NCBI RefSeq assembly: GCF_000002985.6
Contig: NC_003280.10
Location: 11,838,501-11,902,500 of the forward strand
DNA length: 64,000 nt
Reading direction: 5' to 3'
From: Caenorhabditis elegans
Lineage: Eukaryota; Nematoda; Chromadorea; Rhabditida; Rhabditidae
The notes under the pieces were generated by a model that had not been told where the DNA came from, searched no databases, and worked only from the letters and a program-made list of their open reading frames with translations. Every line of letters begins with the position of its first letter. Within the stretch, counting starts at the first letter, position 1. This document shows positions 25,025 to 36,656 of the stretch, piece after piece. The position numbers and the translations under genes are program-made.

Positions 25025-26993
25025 TCAGATTATCATCACAGAAGTTAGCGGCTTGTTGAACTTCTTTGCACAATCTCCCTCGCCAGGATGTCTGAACTCG
25101 AAGCCGCCTGTCGCATTTTTTGCCGATGGGTCTGGATTCTTTTTCATGTACTCACTGTAAAAGCTAGTTGAAGGTTGATGAGCGATATTCAGATTGAACT
25201 TACAAGATCTTCTTCCGATGTCCTTTTCCAACGGATCCACCATAATTTCCGTAGATCGCATTCTCGCCTACAACTAGCTCAGTGACCTTCGTATTGACTC
25301 TGCAAAATTAAACAATTCTATTAGGTTACTTCAGATTGCAGAAAATTCCAACCAACCGCTTCAGATTATCCATAATCTCTGCCAGATCTAGTCCAAAGTC
25401 TCGAATCGTGGAAGTTATCATCTGCTCACGCATCCAAGGAAGCATAAATGCCTGAAATTTGATCATTTTTGACTGAAAACCTGGAAAATAGTACAATTCC
25501 AATGAAACTTTTGCTTTCAAATTCTTTGCGGACATCATTGATGGGATTTTCCATGAAAATATAGTCAAACGAGAAACAATATTCATCTCGGAGATTTCCA
25601 GCAGCCGCCAGGAGAATGCTGAAAAATGAAATTTAGATAAACGCGATTTTTTGAATTTTGGCAAACCGCGACCAATAAACGATTCGCTCCTCCCACTTTT
25701 CAACCAATCAGGTGGAGTGGACGGAGTTCGAAGACGCTGATTGGTCGTGCAGATTGGATTTATTAAGCGAACGGCTTAGGCTTCAAGCTTTTCCCACTCA
25801 CTTGGCTGCAATTCCTTTACCAAACGCTGAAATTTTAGCCTTCCTCGTCATTTGCCTAACGTAATGATAGCAGATTTCAGCGATGTCCATGTATTCCTTA
25901 AACGTCAGTTTCGGTCCGTTTTGGGCTGAAAACACGGGCTCTACTCGGCTTAAAAATTCAATTTTCTTACAATACGGGCGGCACAACAAGACATTATCCT
26001 GAAAATCGTCGAAACCACAATCATCGATCACTAGCAGCACACGCTCGAGCTCATCCAGTGACAATTTTTTGTTCTTCACGTAGAATCTGGAGGAATTTTT
26101 ACGATTTTTACGATACACAAAAATAATGTTTCCGGGTCTCGACGCGAACGAAATTTCACAGCTACAATATCGGGTACTGTAGCTGCAAAGTTTTGGTCGT
26201 CTCGAGACCTCTCTTCCATACTTTATATTAACTTCCGAACCGCCCGTAGAAAGATTCGTGGCCCAAGCCAAATTTTTCGAGTTCTGAACTTGGTTCGGAT
26301 GGGCACATTTCCATTCTGAAATTCTTTTTTGAAAAAGCCATTCTAAAAATTCTCAAAGTCAGCAAGCGCGCTCCATTGCGAACACTCACCAAGGCTGGCA
26401 TTAAACGGAACGATAATATTTGGGTACATGAAAGCGATCAACGAAGGTCCCAACACGAAACACGTGGCGAGGAATAGCACAAAAATAAGAGATTCTCCGA
26501 CATTTCTAGAATATTGATTTTAAAATATTTTTGATTTTCCGATATTACATATTCGCGAAATTTTGTGATTTTCGCGCCAATAATATGGTTCCTGGTCTCG
26601 ACAAGAAATGTTAAATGTGAAAAAGCTTTTGAAGAGTACTGTAGTTCAAAATTTTAATCAATGAAATTTTGAAACTACAGTACTCTTCAAAGGCGCACAC
26701 ATTTTCGCAGTAGGCAAAAACATATCGTTTCGAGACCTGCTACCGCATTTTTGGCGCAAAAACCTCATTTTAATAATATAACCTACACACTTAATAATAT
26801 AACTCACTAACCTACAAACCGAGACATATAATTCTGAATGCCATCGAACCCTGGGATGCTTGTCCGGTGCGATCACCTCCCGACGGAATGGGGTGTCCTT
26901 TACCGATTTTTGAGAAGACAGTTGCAATTGTTGCAAAGAGTTTTGAATTTCATTCATAACGAGAATTGTTTTGCTAACTTTTTTCTTGGTCAA
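25025..26993 (-). CDS. Unrecognised single-pass membrane protein
   Basis: I do not recognise this protein. The model has eight exons and 373 residues: 26812-26993, 26390-26505, 26222-26315, 26086-25802, 25618-25495, 25451-25357, 25299-25204 and 25154-25025. After about 60 polar residues a hydrophobic stretch (SLIFVLFLATCFVLGPSLIA, about residues 65-84) forms one membrane span. The remaining C-terminal part is soluble, with several cysteines (LCRPYCKK, EICYHYV), an acidic stretch (VIDDCGFDDFQD) and a glycine-rich, basic segment (YGNYGGSVGKGHRKK). The basic N-terminus and single span suggest a type II membrane protein, but the topology is inferred. The intron 26087-26221 could also be read through, because its palindromic repeat sequence is open in the same frame; I treat it as an intron because it has a GTATGG donor and CTCCAG acceptor. 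Confidence 0.7.
26568..26763. repeat. GTCTCGA foldback element in intron 1
   Basis: The arms run from TTTTCGCGCCAA inward through CTGGTCTCGA and GAAGAGTACTGTAG, then back through CTACAGTACTCTTC, TCGAGACC and TTGGCGCAAAA. A related shorter foldback at about 26137-26211 fills another intron of the same gene. Confidence 0.8.
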
Positions 26994-27187
26994 AAATTGT
27001 GCGAAATGATTTTTTTAAAAATTTTCTTTTTCACGTTTTAGTTGGGAAGAAAATTGTTCATGGTAGAGACAGAAAGAAAACAGACAACAAAATGAGTGTG
27101 TGTGCGTGATGTGGCGGGAAATCACGAAGAAAATAAATTTAAAATTTTACAAACAAGGAAGAATAAAATTTAAAAAAAAACAGGGAA

Positions 27188-30100
27188 TTAGACCGGTTGA
27201 AGAGTGGAATAGAGTTGACGAGGAGCGCCAAACGTTGATCCTTTATTGATAAACTGTCGTCGAGCATTCGATTTGACAGTTTTCGAGTCTTCCGCGAGCT
27301 TCAGTTGACGGAGAACTTGATCGCCATCGATAATTCCGATTAGTGCTTCGTCTGGAAATATTAATTTTAAATTTTATATTAATTTTAAAATTTGAATAAT
27401 ATATACCATTAATAGATATTTCATAAACCAATGCTTTCGCTGTTTCCAGACAATCACATTCAATTTCAGCACGCATCAATTGCTGGAAAACCTCTCCGAG
27501 ACGTTGTACAAAAGCGAGCACTTTCAGCGACTGCTTCTTCCATTTTGTTTTCGTGCACATTTGCTTACAGAAGTGAAGTCCCAGATCCAAAGCATTTGCA
27601 TAAGCGTGGGCAGAGGTTCCCTTTCTGAAAAAATACTTGATTAGTACTTTAGGATTACTGTAGCTTTGCGGAAAAAATCCTCAAATAATGGGTCTCGTTA
27701 GGTGAATATTTGGCGGCAAAATTGTAAATTTGAATTTTTTCGTGTTTTGCCAATTCTCATGAATTTTCTCATGAAAATCATGAAAAACTTTCAGTCGTTT
27801 TTATTGATTTTTATGCCGAAAATCGTGTAGAAATGAAGAAACGCATTTTAAAAACATAATTTCTGCATAAAAAACTATAGCAATTTGTTAAAACCAACAT
27901 AAAAAAACGAAAAATACTCAAAACTTGGCAAAACTAACTGAAAACATTTGAATTTACAATTTTGCCGCCAAATACCTAACGAGACCCATGGTTCGAAGGC
28001 GAAGCGTTTTCACCTCACAAGTGAAACTTACACTTTAACAGTTTCGGGTTTCAAAAAGAGCTCTTTCGGTGGTTCAATGAACGGAGGCATCTCGGCAAGG
28101 ATCTCCGAAACAGCAAGCTCGGCAAGAACGTGCCATCCAGATTCTGAAGTTCCGTAGCGCGTCAGGAATGTCTAAAAATGGAGGATTTAGTAATAAATTT
28201 TCAATTAAAACAAACAAAAAAAAACTTACTAAAATCGAGATGAACAAGTTGTAATTAGAAATGTGCTCCGCTTGATTAACCCCAGCAACACCTCCACCAC
28301 CTTCCTTCCTTGCAGCTGTCACAATATTCCAGTCGAAATCGATGTGCAACAGCTCCTCGCACAAAATCCGCGGCACTCCACTCTTCGAAAAGTGATTGCA
28401 AATCTTCTTGTTGCCCTTCAAATCCTCATGAATCAAATCGTTGGCCAGCATTATCCCAGCGGCCTTCCTATGCTTCGGTAGATCGGCAATACTTCCCTCC
28501 AGATGTCGTGCTATCTCGTCGGCCATCTTATCCACAATATTGACAATTTCATCCGATGATGGGGTCTCCAGTGGTGCGATGAGTCCGTCGAGAAGCCATT
28601 CTTCAGCTTCATTTACTGTCTGAAAAATTGATTTTTGAAATTTAGAGTTGAAGCTGATTGTGAATAAAAAGAAATTGCTCACGTCAATGCTATTCTTCTC
28701 AAACAATGTTCGTAGGATGAAGCGCATCGTTTTGTAGAGTTGAACCTGAAATCAAGAAATTTTGTATTTTACTTATTAAATATGAAGTGGCATGAATGAA
28801 AAGGTTTTGGTTTCAAATCTTAAAAATTTCTGAAATTCAGAAAAAAAAAAGCAGGAGCAATTATTTTCGGCAATTTTACATAACTACCTATTGCACCATG
28901 TTTTTCCATCACTTTTCATTGAGAAGTGGTGTCAAAATATAGAAAATAACTTGATTTATCTCAAAATAACATTTATTCCAGCTGAAACATGATAAAATAG
29001 TTAAAAAAATGTCCTGAAATCTCTCAAGCCTTGTATTTCTGCAATTGACAACTTTCAGATCATTCTGAGCATTTTTTCCAAATATTTCTGCTCAGATGAA
29101 TGTTATTTTCAAATAAATTAAGTGGTTTTCCATATTTTGGCACTTATTACGGAAACACATAGTTCTGAGATTGCGTATTGAGCAACATATTTGACGCGCA
29201 AGATATCTCGTAGCGAAAACTACAGTAATTCTTCAAATGACTAATGTAGCTCTTGTGTCGATTTACGGGTTCTCGATTTTCGAAATTAATTTATTTTCGA
29301 AAGCTACAGGGATTCTCAATTTTCTTTAGTTTTTCGTTTTTTTTCAAAGTGAAAGAAAGTTTTTCTAAATCAACACAAGCGCTACCGTAGTAATTTAAGG
29401 ATTACTGTAGTTTTCGCTACGAGATATTTTGCCCGTCAAATATGTTGCTCAATACGCATTCTCAGAATTTCGTGTACCCGTAATAAATAAATACATCCCT
29501 GTTTTAACCAAAAATGAAACAGTTAGTTTTCAAAAGTTTCATTTTTCACTTTTTTTTTCGTTTTTCTTTCTTGACATTCCTGAATTTAAGCCAGTTTTTT
29601 TTTTGGGTATTTTAAAGAACAAAAATCCCATTAACCCTTACTTTTGCATCAACACACTTCTCTCCAGGCTGTAGAAACAGGTCGATCATACTTTTGAACA
29701 GTGGTGCAAAGAATTCGCGAAGATCGAGAAGCTGCAAAAAATCAAATTATTTTTTTCTCCATTTCCAATAACTTGTCATCACCATATAATATCAATCAAA
29801 GTTACTTGTTTTGTTCACAAATATCCCCCTCATTATCTCTTTTTATTCGGTTACCCCATCACAACATCAATCTTCTGTGCGCCTAAACGAGTTCCACCCT
29901 TATCATATCACGGAGAGAAGCTTCAAGTACTGGTTATGGATAAGAAGTATTGTATAAAAGAAGCACTGATTGGGTCGTAAAACTACGATATTTTAGACTG
30001 TTTTTCATATTCATATTAATTATTTTATCTTTTTAGAACCAAGTATGCAAGTGCATACAGCCACCTTCGTCGCTTCTTCCTTGTCGGGCATTGCCCTTTT

Positions 30101-33100
30101 GTGCTCTCTTCTGGCTCTCGGCCAGATTTTCAATAATGTTCAAGACTATTGGACTGAGCTTGACACTGAGATTACAAGCTTCAGAGTGAGAATTGTCTAG
30201 ATTTTTTTTAGATTTTTAAAGCGAATTTTTCTAGCAAGAAACCGACGCAATGTGGAAGGATTTGGTTCAAATTGGCACCAACGCCGCCACCAACCGACGT
30301 GGACGTCGTGACTCTGGATACTCTGAGGGAGGATATGCCGCTTCTGGAAACACCGGTGGAAGCTATCACCCAGGAGCCGCTCCAGCTCATGACTTTGGAG
30401 CACAGGCTCCAGCTGGACCAGCTCCAACAGGAGGATCTTGCCAGTGTCAATCAGCTGCTGAGAACAAGTGCCACGCTGGACCACCAGGACCAAAGGGATC
30501 TCCAGGATCTCCGGGACCAAACGGAGTGCCAGGAGTCGACGGAAAGCCAGGACACGATTCTTTGGACGTCACCCCAGAACCACAAGACACTGGACTCTGC
30601 TACTATTGCCCAGGTGGACCACCAGGAGCTCCAGGGCCAAACGGAAGACCAGGACTTCGTGGAATGAAGGGAGCCGATGGAGGACTCGGTCGCACCGGAC
30701 ACGATGGAAATCCAGGACATCCAGGAGAGATGGGAGCTCCAGGACCACAAGGAAAGCAAGGACCAGATGGTCGCCAAGGAGAGAAGGGAGCCGACGGACG
30801 CAAGCCAATCGGACGTCCAGGACCAAAGGGACAACGTGGACCACAAGGAGAACAAGGACCAGTCGGAGACAACGGAAGAAACGGACCAGTTGGAGGAGCT
30901 GGACCAGCTGGACCACAAGGAGGATCCGGAGGACCAGGAGAGAAGGGACTCGATGGAGGACCAGGATCCGAAGGAAAGGTCGGAAGACCAGGAAAGGATG
31001 CGTGAGTTTGAGTGGAAGATTTGGCGTGATTTTATAGTTGAACTTTCAGCGAATACTGCCCATGCCCAGCTCGTGAATCCCACGGTGGAACCGGAGGACG
31101 CGGAGGATCAGGTGGAGCAGGCGACCACTACCAAAAAGCTTAAATTCTCAAAATTTGAATTTTTCAATAAAAATTATTCACACACAAATTCTAAACTTAC
31201 TCGAGGATATTCAACTTGAGCCAACTTGGTGAGTGTCAGTACGAGTCGGTGGAACGTCTGACAGGCTGTCACCAAGGAGCTTCCTCCAACTCCTGATGCC
31301 ATTTCGATAAGCACATAGCAGGCATCGCGGAATATGACAATTCTGAAAATTTATGGCTCGTGAGGTTCAGAAATTAAGAAAAAATAATATTTGTAATGCT
31401 TACTGCATTTTGTTGGAGAAAAAGTTGACGGGGGCGAAAACGGAGAAGACGTTGAGTAGCGCAGTACATCCAGACACAATTCGCTCACTGGCGCTTTCCG
31501 ATAAGAGACTTGCGTTAATTTCAGCACAATATTCAAGGACTCCTTCCATCTCTTTTTGTACATATTTCATCTCGCCTGATTCCGTATAGACTGTCTCAAT
31601 CTCTCGTCGTAATAGTCGGTTCAAGTAGAGAACGTCATATTGTGCAACGCCGTAGATGTTCACTGTAAGGCATGCGTCAAAGAGTTCGTGAAGTTTTGCC
31701 ACATCGAAATGCACGAGATTCGGGTAAAGTAACTCGTTCTTTCGTGGCACTGTGGCTCGTCGGATCAACGAGAATAGCAAATTCGCCTTGTCATTGCTTC
31801 CGGAAGCTACTGGAGCCATATCTTCATCATCGTCGTCTTCTTCCATTTGAGTATATTCAGCAACAAGAGATGATGATTCCAAGAGTGCACGATAAAGCTT
31901 CTCAGGTCGAGAAAAGTGGCCAGTAGTGAGCATTGCCGAAATTTCGACGGCGGCGAAGTGAAGAATGTAACCAACAATCATACGACGAACAGCGAATACA
32001 CCTTGAGCATATGTATTGTCGCGGGCACTTTCCAGAGTGAGAGCCGAACAGATGAATGGAGATGTTGTCAATTTCTCGATAATATTTGAAGATCGCATGA
32101 AGCAGAGCACTGGTTTAGAGAATGGGCACGTGATCGAGACAAGTCTTTGCTGAAATAATTTTATAATTTTTTATTGAATACATTTAGAAACAGACCATCA
32201 GCCGGAATGCAGGCTCTAGTAGCGCTGAGAAAGGTAAATCGAATGGTTTCTTCGACATCACAAATTGCTCGATAATATACAGAACATAGTGAAGACCGGT
32301 GAGCACGTCGTCCGCTTGATACAGCTCCTTGGTATGGGCTTTTGATGGTCGGAATGCGAGAAGGTAGTAGCAAATATTGTTGGTATCAGTCAGACGATTT
32401 CCGGTTCTTGTTACTTGGCAATCGATGGCGTCCGAAAGAGTTTCGATGAGAATTCGAGCGGTTTCTCCTCTCGCGAAATGTGGATTATCTGTGTCTTCTT
32501 CTGAAATATAGATAATAATTTAAAATTCAAGATTATTTATATATATTATTTAAAATTTCAAACCTTTCGCCAATGAATCATCAATCGTATACTGAATCGA
32601 CGTAGCGCAGATCGCCGCTCGAACCGCCCGAACATGAGATGCAGCCGAGTTTCTGGATCTTAACAACTCGAGCATCTTCACCTCGGCAGCTCCACGTGTA
32701 GCCATCACGTCTCGAAGAATTCTGGCAGCGTAGAGAGAGTGTACCGGGTAGTCATCAGTCATATGAAGGTAATGGAAGACGAGATCAAGAGGTGTGCAAG
32801 CGGAGGCTGAGATGATTGGTGAGAAGACGAGGGATGGAATGGAAGCGATCATAATATCACTGGATGAGACACGGGCACACGCACGAAGAGCCGGATGCAG
32901 AATTATTGCTCCTGGAAAAAAAATAATTAGGCCTGAATATTATTACATGTAATGTTACAGCATTTGAAGACGGTGTACAGGCTAAAAATGCCAAAATTTA
33001 GGGAAACATTCGATAATTCTAGCTAAAATCTTCAGTTTTGACTTATTTTCCGTGCTGCAGGAATCGAAAACAGACATTTACTCGATTATTGTCTTATTTT

Positions 33101-36100
33101 TACGCACTTGATGCGTTTTACTCACGCTTTTAGTTGATTTAAAGCTTCAAATCAACGAGAAAGTGTAAGATAAACGGCAAAAATAAGCAAAATAGAACAC
33201 TCATTGAATAAAAATAAGTATCAAAATTGTGGATTTTAGCTGAAATTACGCCATTTTTCAACATTTTGAATCGCAATAAAAAAATTTCGAGCCATTTTTT
33301 TAAAGTTCCATCATGAAATTCGATATATTTGAGGCCTGAAACTCACGTGATAAAATTCGCAGTGCAATCAAAGCTGCATCGGATGATGGAGACTGCCGTG
33401 TGACGTACGGATCATTGTGAGCTTGACAATCCTCCATAATAACCCGCGTGATCTGAAATTCGATTTTTTTTTTTAAATAAAATTCAATAAATTCTGTGAC
33501 TTACAGCTCTGTACATCGGCGTATCATTGAGGCACTGCGTCAAAATGGCAATATGAACTTCGTTCGATGCCACGGCTCTCGGCTCGACGATTCCGTGCTC
33601 GAGAAGTGCGTTGGTGGCTCGGAGCGACCACTCGGCGAGCTCCCACATTTGAACAACGCTATTATAGCTGCGTGTGGAGAAATGTGCCAAAATACTTCTG
33701 GTGACGAATTGGATGAATGGTGTAGCGTATTCCGGTAGAGATCTGTGCATCAGAAGGGTCGTCATCAATTTCACAAAAGCTAACGACACATCATATTGCT
33801 TCGCGACACATTCTCGTTCCTCGAGCTCCTGCTGGATTCCCATTAGTGTTCCACCATCCGAAGAATAGCACAATTGATTCAGATGAATTGCTTGCCAAAT
33901 TCTCGGTGCGGATCCTTTGAGCCGTGCCACTGCCGTCAGCAAATCAAGCATCGATGCTTTCATAGATAGCGGTACTGGAGAAGTGGAGAGCGATGCGACA
34001 ACAGAACACAACGTCCATGAAGGATCATCCGAGAATCGCATAGCGGCTCGTTCATTCAATTGAGCAACTTTTGTAGCCATATGGATCCAGGCTACTAGTC
34101 CGCTGAGCTCTTGAGCTGGGATGGTGATTTTGTCGCCTGGACGAAGTGTGAGATTGAGGCTTTGTTGTTGGTGGAAGCTGGTGCTCATACTCATTGTCTG
34201 ACTTTGATTGTGACGAGAATTCGACGCATACTTCTGCTCCCGGTACAAACGATCGTAGCCTTTGAGTGCTGAAGCCAGAGATTCCCATCCATATGAATCT
34301 GGTCCACAATGTTCTTTGGAGAAGATGTCATAAAGTAGAGCAGCTGTGTTCTCATTTTTGCATACAGCAGCGCACATTTCCAGATAAGCAACTGAATGAA
34401 CAACATGATGGTTTGGAAGACGAGCACGTTCCAGGAGCCGGCAGAGCTCAATCGATCTCTCCGTACTAAAAGCCATGCTGTTCTCTTCGATTTGCTCCTG
34501 AAGCTCTCGTTCGCGTGCTGTTCTCGCATTCTTCTGATGTGCATAGTCGGTCACTTGCATCTCGTATAAATCCACAAAGCATCGAAGGAAGTTCTCATAT
34601 TGTGATAGAGCCGAATCATAGTTGTTCGATGGATCTGTAGAGCTCAGTTGAGCTGTAACTTTGTCCGTTATGTGGACTGTTTGGCTTTTCGGATCCGGTT
34701 TTTGAGTCGTTGATTGTTCCTTTTTCTGATCATCCAGGAAGTTCAGCTCGTCTGTAGAATTTCTTTCAGTCTCCATAAGCTTCGCGGGGAAATATGAAAT
34801 CAGCTGTTTCAGAAGCTCATCAATAATCATAAACTGATGGGCATAACGGAAGTGTTCCGACTTGATGATCGCTTGTCGCAAGTAATGAAAAGCCATATTC
34901 CGGATAGATCGATCGATGACTCTTTCCACGTCCACCTTGATATTCTCGATCCCTAGATGATCTGATGGCGATGAGGCAATCGATTTCAGAGCAACAGCGC
35001 ATGCTAGCTGTAGAGTTCCGCACATTGCTTGATCCGACCAGTCTGTTTCATTCCGAATGTGGGCGATCATGTTTGTGAGCACTTGTTGAGCATCGTGAAC
35101 TGTAAACTCTCAAACAGATTTGTAACTGGATTTTTGGGTATAGGCATGAAGATGGAGTAGCGAGAATTGCTTTAGAAAATCGAAAATATTCTCGAATACA
35201 GAAAAACCACAAAAGAAAAACAGAAAAATCGCTACTCCATCTTCAAATATTACCTTGAGACAACACTTCACTCGATGTGATTTTAACGAGAGAAATCCAG
35301 GCTGTCAAGCTACTACAACTGAGCTTCTCCGGTGGAACTGCCTTTACAATTTGGAATAAATGATTTGAAATCGAAACTGCGTTTCCTCCCGGAATCTCAC
35401 AGATCATCGAAATGCAACCAATTACTTCACTTCGAATCTCCTCAATGGCATTTCTGACCTGAAATTAATTTTATGAAAGAATTCCAAAATTATAATCAAT
35501 TCGGTACCAATTTCTGATGTTTAGAGCCTCCTAAACCGTTGACATCTGGAGATTGAAGTCGTGCAAATTCTGATTGAACGGTGAAATTGATTAGTTGTTC
35601 TGAAAATTGGAAAAAAAAATTAGTAATATTTATGATAATATAATTTTTTGAAAACCCACGAAAAAGGTTTTTGATCACGTCCTCGTTGATGAATGTGCTA
35701 TTGAGGAACTTGCTGATACGTTGAGGAATATCCTCTCGGTCCCATTTTAGCATTTGGCGCATTGTTGCGATTAGGAGCCTGTGCGCATCATAGTAGCAAA
35801 CGACAGCGATTAATCCTCTGTTGAGGCCTTCGAAATGTATTTTTTGAGCTTCTCCGGCCAAAATCAAATCCACAGCTTCCAGCTCATTTAATTGAAAGAT
35901 ATCCGACAAAATGAGTGCTTCCGAACAGATTTCCTCGTCTAGCGCAACTTCCACTCCTGCCATTTCCACATTTCCTGGCTTCAGCTTTTCCCGATCTTTA
36001 CCCGTTCGTCTCTTCAATTAGAAAGGTTTATTACACTAACATCAGTCGGAAAACATACCGGATTCAAAAGAATATTGCTCAATCGCCATCTGTATTTCTC

Positions 36101-36193
36101 GATTTCGTTGAACAGCTCGTTTATTTTTCGGTCGTCATCGAAAGCTGTGAAGGAGACGATGAGTTCGTAAAATTTACGAATCTCAATCCACAT
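27188..36193 (-). CDS. npp-3: Nucleoporin NPP-3 (Nup205/Nup192 family)
   Basis: Large scaffold nucleoporin of the inner ring of the nuclear pore. The 16-exon model gives 1696 residues, shorter than vertebrate Nup205 (about 2000). Exons: 36059-36193, 35660-36011, 35508-35599, 35254-35458, 33505-35099, 33347-33452, 32564-32911, 32196-32500, 31404-32149, 31201-31342, 29642-29731, 28683-28745, 28230-28619, 28032-28171, 27407-27624 and 27188-27351, all in phase. The family match is clearest near the N-terminus: EALILSDIFQLNELEAVDLI followed by LAGEAQKIHFEGLNRGLIAV and an ARLQ..GLGGSKHQK segment. The acceptor of exon 2 (CTAATTGAAG) is unusual but is the one that keeps the frame. Introns hold col-84 and several foldback repeats. 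It diverges from top-2. Confidence 0.95.
27689..27988. repeat. Foldback element in an npp-3 intron
   Basis: Inverted arms of about 45 bases, starting TGGGTCTCGTTAGGT and containing TTTGGCGGCAAAATTG, lie 300 bases apart in the intron between the exons at 28032 and 27624. One arm-like copy also occurs near 21140. Confidence 0.85.
29144..29487. repeat. Foldback element in an npp-3 intron
   Basis: Long inverted arms begin TTATTACGG and include TTGAGCAACATATTTGACG and CTCGTAGCGAAAACTACAGT. Their complements lie at about 29410-29487. The element lies between the exons at 29642 and 28745. Confidence 0.85.
30045..31143 (+). CDS. col-84: Cuticle collagen COL-84
   Basis: Secreted cuticle collagen of 333 residues; exons 30045-30185, 30235-31001 and 31050-31143. 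The N-terminus carries the nematode cuticle collagen domain with a hydrophobic stretch (residues about 8-30), followed by a basic RRGRR cleavage site for a furin-like protease. Short Gly-X-Y blocks are separated by cysteine clusters (SCQCQ...C; LCYYC; EYCPC), the layout used for disulphide-linked trimers. Most of exon 2 is Gly-X-Y repeats. The gene lies wholly inside npp-3 intron 29732-31200 on the opposite strand. An AATAAA near 31165 ends it before the next npp-3 exon. The symbol is from recall of the gene nested in npp-3. Confidence 0.93.
35148..35244. repeat. Short inverted repeat in an npp-3 intron
   Basis: GAAGATGGAGTAGCGA is followed about 65 bases later by its exact complement, in the intron between the exons at 35254 and 35099. 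Confidence 0.85.
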
Positions 36194-36656
36194 TTTGAGC
36201 TCTCTAAAATAAATAAAACATTATTTAGAACAAAAAGTTACTTTTTTTGAATTTTTTCGCAAAAAAATTACACAACTTCTATCTCGCAATGCATTTCCGT
36301 AAGAGACGCAGACACAAAAACTAAATTTCGTATTTCGAGGCTACAACTACGGTAACACTCGTTTCAGCTGTGTATTTTTCGCGCGTTCGCTGCGAGACCC
36401 GACGCTCTTAGGCCGCCAATTTCGAATCGGACGCTCATTTTGGCGCGCTCAGTTGTTTTTTTGTGCGCTCTCTAGCCGGCTGTCTTGCATCGATTCAGTG
36501 TTCAGTGTCCAGTGATGTCCACTGGTGTGCTAGTTCTTTTTCTCTTCACTCATTTTTCTTCGCATCCTCAAGTTTATTGAATATTCACCGCGTTTCTTTC
36601 TCTCTTTCTCCCGATCGTCCTAAAATTAAATGTCATCTTTTTCCAGATCTCTAACA
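36194..36656. promoter_or_regulatory. Divergent npp-3/top-2 promoter region
   Basis: Only 463 bases separate the start codons of npp-3 (-) and top-2 (+). The middle is GC-rich relative to its surroundings and carries two E2F-like sites, TTTTCGCGCG (36376-36385) and TTTTGGCGCG (36438-36447). The top-2 start follows a TTTTTCCAG acceptor at about 36638-36646, which could be a trans-splice site or a 5' UTR intron end. Confidence 0.65.

Noticed and set aside
26087-26221. Reading the 25-27 kb gene through this stretch as coding
   Set aside because: The stretch is a palindromic repeat with a GTATGG donor and CTCCAG acceptor in matching phase, so an intron is more likely, though not proven.
30451-31083. 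A 210-codon minus-strand frame and other frames over the collagen gene
   Set aside because: They are produced by the regular GGA-CCA repeats of the Gly-X-Y region and are rich in Ser/Trp without any domain.
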